Below, piece after piece: positions 7,151-9,106 of a stretch of DNA of 9,106 nt. The notes under the pieces are model-generated. The model had not been told where the DNA came from. It saw only the letters and a list, made by a program, of their open reading frames with translations, and did no database searches. Position numbers and translations under genes: made by a program. Within the stretch, counting starts at the first letter, position 1. The number at the start of each line of letters is the position of its first letter. This DNA comes from an uncultured Clostridia bacterium (GTDB taxonomy: Bacteria > Bacillota > Clostridia > UMGS1810), in contig CAJLYL010000067.1 of assembly GCA_905210855.1 (NCBI GenBank), positions 1 through 9,106 on the forward strand. Direction: 5' to 3'.

Positions 7151-7208
7151 CTCAGTGCGGAATTAAATCATAAAAATCATGGTCGGGCAAGGCGTATTTG
7201 GGTCTCGT

Positions 7209-7976
7209 TCACCTCCGCTTTACAATATCCGCAATATTTCTGCGCCAGCTGCGGTTCCGTCTGCCAATCGGCACACCGCTCTTTATCCCTGCAAATGAAA
7301 TCTCCGCCGTTGAAAAAGTGACGGTTTTTCCGCCCTCATGCAGTTTTTTATCAACCGATTCCGAAAAAATCCCATTGGGATATGTAAGAGCAGTCGGGGT
7401 CTTGCCGGTAACTTTTTTAATCAAAGCATCGTTTGCCGCAAAATCGGCAATTATCTCATTCTCATATTTTTTGTCCTTATACATGACGGTGAGTGTGCCG
7501 TAGTTCTTAAAGTGCGTCTTATACGAATGATTGCCTATCTCGGCGCACGGCATTTTCGCAAGCTCCGCAAGCTGCGCCTCACTCATGTATTCGCGCGTTC
7601 CCACGGCACTGCCTATGACGAAAAAAGTCGCCTTTGCCCCGTATTTTTTCAGTATCGGCGCAGCATATTTCAAATTGCTTTCGTAACCGTCGTCAAATGT
7701 AATCACAGCCGTCTTTTTGGTTTTGTCGGCTGTCGCAAGTTCCGTTGCCGTGACAAAGGAATAACCCTGCACCGAGAGAAATTTTATGTCGTCATCAAAC
7801 ATCTTCGGAGAAATGCAATAATCACTCCATTCCGACGGATTTTCGCTTATTTTGTGATATGTCAGCACTATGACATGACCGTGTCTGTCAAATATGGGCA
7901 TTGCCCTCAAGATAAAGTCTCTCATAACCGATGTGCGGATAAGAAAGCTCATATCCTTCAAACTTCCATGACACAT
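7209..7976 (-). CDS. Polysaccharide deacetylase (NodB/CE4-type) catalytic part, separated from its signal peptide by a frame change
   Basis: CE4 enzymes remove N- or O-acetyl groups from cell-wall or surface glycans using a metal held by Asp and two His. Numbering from the farthest upstream start, VLTYHKI is at about 37-43, TFDDGY at 93-98 (base Asp95, metal Asp96), the metal-binding pair His150 and His155 in GNHSYKTH, and TYPNG at 198-202. The true start is unclear. The frame is open from 7976, but recognisable homology begins only near FDRHGHV (about codon 29), and no start has a well-spaced ribosome site. An ATG at 7901 has GAGGG only two bases before it. Without the upstream frame the enzyme has no signal peptide, unlike most of its family. 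I read it as the C-terminal part of one gene together with 7888-8163. The ORF ends 58 bases before its terminator. Confidence 0.85.
   Translation of the reverse strand: MCHGSLKDMSFLIRTSVMRDFILRAMPIFDRHGHVIVLTYHKISENPSEWSDYCISPKMFDDDIKFLSVQGYSFVTATELATADKTKKTAVITFDDGYESNLKYAAPILKKYGAKATFFVIGSAVGTREYMSEAQLAELAKMPCAEIGNHSYKTHFKNYGTLTVMYKDKKYENEIIADFAANDALIKKVTGKTPTALTYPNGIFSESVDKKLHEGGKTVTFSTAEISFAGIKSGVPIGRRNRSWRRNIADIVKRR
7887..7908 (-). other. Frame-change junction within the deacetylase locus
   Basis: The zero frame (signal peptide part) ends ATT TGA (7893-7888). One base forward, the sequence reads TTT GAC straight into the catalytic frame, so a +1 step joins the two into a 317-residue secreted protein. 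ATT TGA C resembles the RF2 recoding site CTT TGA C, but the upstream GAGGG (7904-7908) is about 10 bases away instead of 3, and Ile-tRNA would re-pair poorly on TTT. Removing one C from the CCC run (7896-7898) gives an equally natural join, so an indel or sequencing error is the simplest explanation. Confidence 0.6.
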
Positions 7977-8163
7977 CTTCCTCTTTTACCGTGTCCACCT
8001 TTTGCTTGCTGGTGTACTTACCGGCGATTATCTCGTTGTAAATCTTACCGTAAGCAGTCGGATTGGTCGTGTCATAGCCGGCAAATTGCCATTCTGCCGA
8101 CGCCGCAGTTGTCAATGTAGCCACAGCCATGACAAATGCAGAAATTCTTTTCGCTGATTTCAT
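7888..8163 (-). CDS. Secreted N-terminal region with W-F-GY repeats, probably the first part of the deacetylase
   Basis: The 91-residue product starts with a clear signal peptide: MKSAKR, a hydrophobic core, and cleavage after AASA (residue 23). The mature part holds two copies of a short motif, EWQFAGYDTTNPTAYGKIY (24-42) and SWKFEGYELSYPHIGYERLY (65-84), sharing W-x-F-x-G-Y, then Pro, then a final Tyr. It ends seven residues after the second copy, at a TGA. The start at 8163 is preferred over an in-frame ATG at 8178, because the G-run after that ATG can serve as ribosome site. It overlaps the deacetylase frame by 89 bp and the catalytic homology begins where this frame stops. It is either the N-terminus of a frameshifted gene or a real small secreted protein translationally coupled to the enzyme. 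I do not recognise the repeat as a named domain. Confidence 0.65.
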   Translation of the reverse strand: MKSAKRISAFVMAVATLTTAASAEWQFAGYDTTNPTAYGKIYNEIIAGKYTSKQKVDTVKEEDVSWKFEGYELSYPHIGYERLYLEGNAHI

Positions 8164-8203
8164 TATCAAAGCCCCCATTTTTATAATTTTTTGGAATGAT
8201 TCA

Positions 8204-8231
8204 ATTATAGCATAATTTGTGGAAATGTCAA
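8204..8231 (-). promoter_or_regulatory. Near-perfect sigma-A promoter of the deacetylase locus
   Basis: On the minus strand TTGACA (8226-8231) and TATAAT (8204-8209) both match the consensus exactly, separated by 16 bases, with TG one base before the -10 (extended -10). The predicted start lies about 35 bases before the ATG at 8163. Such a strong core promoter suggests control by repression, and the repeats just upstream could serve this. Confidence 0.85.
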
Positions 8232-8232
8232 C

Positions 8233-8301
8233 TCATTTTGAATTATTTTGTTTCAAAAAGAATTCATTTTGTTATTTTTGCATAAAATACAATTCATTTT
8301 G
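8233..8301. promoter_or_regulatory. Operator-like repeat array between deacetylase and XRE regulator
   Basis: TCATTTTG occurs at 8233-8240, 8264-8271 and 8294-8301, spaced 31 and 30 bp, or three helical turns. The last two extend to the identical 13-mer AATTCATTTTGTT. The middle site is an 18-bp near-palindrome, CAAAAAGAATTCATTTTG (8254-8271), with one mismatched pair. The site at 8284-8301 is a weaker palindrome with the same AATT centre. The first site abuts the -35 box of the deacetylase promoter. Binding by the divergent XRE regulator is inferred. Confidence 0.6.
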
Positions 8302-8348
8302 TTGTATACTATATGTGATATATTCTGCACAAAAAACAGGTGATAATC

Positions 8349-8648
8349 ATGTTTCATTCAAATCTTAGAAACTTGCGCGAAATGAGCGGATATTCTCAAA
8401 AGGAATTTGCCGACCTTGTCGGCATACCGGTTACGACATACAGAAATTACGAGAATACTCTGCGCGAACCGAGTTATGACATACTTATAAAGATAGCGGA
8501 CATACTTCGTGTGTCTGTCGGTGAGCTGATAGGTGCCGAAAGCGGCGACGAAAAATACGCCGCACTGTTTATGATGATAAAAAAGCTGCCGCCGAGCAAA
8601 CTGCAAAGCTTGGTTGATTTTACGAAATTCATTTCGAATTGCAAATAG
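8349..8648 (+). CDS. Small XRE-family helix-turn-helix regulator
   Basis: This is a 99-residue DNA-binding protein of the Cro/C1-type HTH (HTH_3/XRE) family. The fold spans about residues 4-60: SQKEFADLVG (16-25) is the second helix, PVTTYRNYE (27-35) the recognition helix, and ILRVSVGELIG (52-62) the usual closing block. A short helical tail of about 35 residues, LPPSKLQSLVDFTKFI, probably serves dimerisation; there is no ligand or peptidase domain. The start is the ATG at 8349, with AGGTG (8338-8342) six bases upstream. An in-frame GTG at 8340 overlaps that site and is rejected. It is divergent from the deacetylase locus with an operator-like array between, so control of the deacetylase and of itself is the natural inference. 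A weak TATACT or TATATT -10 lies at 8305-8324. Confidence 0.9.
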   Translation: MFHSNLRNLREMSGYSQKEFADLVGIPVTTYRNYENTLREPSYDILIKIADILRVSVGELIGAESGDEKYAALFMMIKKLPPSKLQSLVDFTKFISNCK

Positions 8649-8681
8649 GATTCATTGTGTGTTGTTATTGAATATAAATAT

Positions 8682-8725
8682 AAAAGGCACGGAAACCGCG
8701 ATTTTCCACGGTTTCCGTGCCTTTT
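8682..8725 (+). terminator. Rho-independent terminator of the XRE regulator
   Basis: A perfect 17-bp stem (8682-8698 with 8709-8725) with a 10-base loop is followed by two more T. It starts 33 bases after the regulator stop. The left arm begins with AAAA, so it can also work on the minus strand. Confidence 0.92.
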
Positions 8726-8781
8726 TTCAAGTTAAATGTCACTTGTTCGGACACTTCTTTTAACTGCTCGGCATATTTTGC

Positions 8782-8830
8782 ATTTGCCGCTGCACGGCGC
8801 AGCCGTTTCACTTGACGCGCAGCGGCAAAT
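8782..8830. repeat. Nested palindrome in the spacer before the tRNA cluster
   Basis: ATTTGCCGCTGC (8782-8793) is the exact inverse of 8819-8830. Inside, ACGGC-GCA-GCCGT (8794-8806) forms a second hairpin directly on top of the outer stem. There is no T-run. The surrounding spacer (8726-8837) has no convincing gene. It may be a dispersed repeat or a structured non-coding element. Confidence 0.6.
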
Positions 8831-8837
8831 TTCATTG

Positions 8838-8868
8838 AAAAAGCACTTGCATAATGCAAGTGCTTTTT
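8838..8868 (-). terminator. Rho-independent terminator of the tRNA cluster
   Basis: A perfect 14-bp stem, 8838-8851 with 8855-8868, and a 3-base loop begin two bases after the CCA of the Tyr tRNA. On the minus strand the stem ends in five T. Confidence 0.92.
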
Positions 8869-8869
8869 C

Positions 8870-8954
8870 TGGTGGGGGGAGATGGATTCGAACCATCGAA
8901 AGCATAGCTAACAGATTTACAGTCTGCCCCCTTTGGCCACTCGGGAACCCCCCC
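8870..8954 (-). tRNA. tRNA-Tyr (GTA anticodon)
   Basis: The 85-nt reverse complement has a 7-base G-rich acceptor strand, the anticodon stem CAGA/TCTG around loop CTGTAAA with anticodon GTA, a long class II variable arm, the T-loop TTCGAAT between GATGG and CCATC, and an encoded CCA. A long variable arm with GTA is characteristic of bacterial Tyr tRNA. It abuts the Thr tRNA with no spacer. Confidence 0.95.
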
Positions 8955-9030
8955 TGGAGCTGGTGATGGGACTTGAACCTACAACCTGCTGATTACAAAT
9001 CAGCTGCTCTGCCAATTGAGCTACACCAGC
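8955..9030 (-). tRNA. tRNA-Thr (TGT anticodon)
   Basis: This is a 76-nt cloverleaf with acceptor GCTGGTG/CATCAGC-type pairing (CACCAGC on the 3' side), D-loop AATTGGCAG, anticodon stem CTGAT/ATCAG around TTTGTAA (anticodon TGT), T-loop TTCAAGT, discriminator T and encoded CCA. It is transcribed before the Tyr tRNA. Confidence 0.95.
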
Positions 9031-9054
9031 ATATTCAATTTTTAAAAAAGTTTT

Positions 9055-9106
9055 TGGTGGGAGCTATAGGGCTCGAACCTATGACCCTCTGCTTGTAAGG
9101 CAGATG
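9055..9106 (-). tRNA. tRNA-Val (TAC anticodon), truncated by the window edge
   Basis: The 3' part is visible: anticodon stem CTGCC..GGCAG-type pairing (CTGC/GCAG) around CTTACAA with anticodon TAC, T-arm with TTCGAGC, acceptor 3' strand AGCTCCC and encoded CCA. The 5' part, including the D-arm, lies beyond 9106. A 24-base AT-rich spacer separates it from the Thr tRNA. Confidence 0.92.

Noticed and set aside
7338..8120. Long plus-strand open frame opposite the deacetylase
   Set aside because: It is antisense to a frame carrying the complete CE4 motif set and a signal peptide, and no domain is visible in its translation.
8665..8835. Small minus-strand open frame between the tRNA terminator and the regulator terminator
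   Set aside because: It has no ribosome site before its ATG, runs through a palindrome and then through the regulator's terminator hairpin, and has no recognisable domain. It is more likely a chance frame.

Overview
This window looks like a chromosomal segment of a Gram-positive gut-type Clostridia. I infer this from strong AGGAGG-like ribosome sites, a clostridial-style pst-pho operon, a lipoprotein PstS, tRNA genes with encoded CCA, and GC-rich palindromic intergenic repeats of a kind common in Oscillospirales and Ruminococcaceae. The lineage is an inference from style. No taxonomic marker is present.

Layout: nearly everything from 164 to 8163 is on the minus strand. Read in the direction of transcription (high to low coordinates), a PHO-box-like promoter (7048-7102) drives pstS and pstC. 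A repeat-packed gap of about 480 bp follows, then the tightly overlapped block pstA-pstB-phoU-phoB-phoR. Neighbours in that block overlap by 4 bp (ATGA) or sit 2 bp apart. Together these make a complete high-affinity phosphate uptake system: binding lipoprotein, two permeases, ATPase, and the PhoU/PhoB/PhoR switch that senses transporter state and feeds back on the same promoter. The last 163 bases, beyond phoR, hold another copy of the repeat found in the pstC-pstA gap, in opposite orientation.

Upstream of pstS, and separated from it by a strong terminator (7105-7150), lies a NodB-type polysaccharide deacetylase locus. Its signal peptide and N-terminal repeat region (7888-8163) are in one frame and its catalytic domain is in the +1 frame, meeting at an ATT TGA C sequence. 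This is most simply one secreted enzyme broken by a one-base frameshift or a sequencing error. Recoding or coupled translation are less likely alternatives. It has a near-perfect sigma-A promoter. Divergent from it is a small XRE-type regulator (8349-8648), and the shared intergenic region carries three AT-rich repeats at about 30-bp spacing that look like operators.

The right end holds the regulator's terminator, a palindromic spacer, and the end of a minus-strand tRNA cluster: Val (cut by the window edge), then Thr and Tyr abutting with no spacer, followed by a terminator.

I see no classical defence system, phage or transposase. The most unusual parts are the abutting hairpin modules inside the pst operon, the split deacetylase, and the operator array.
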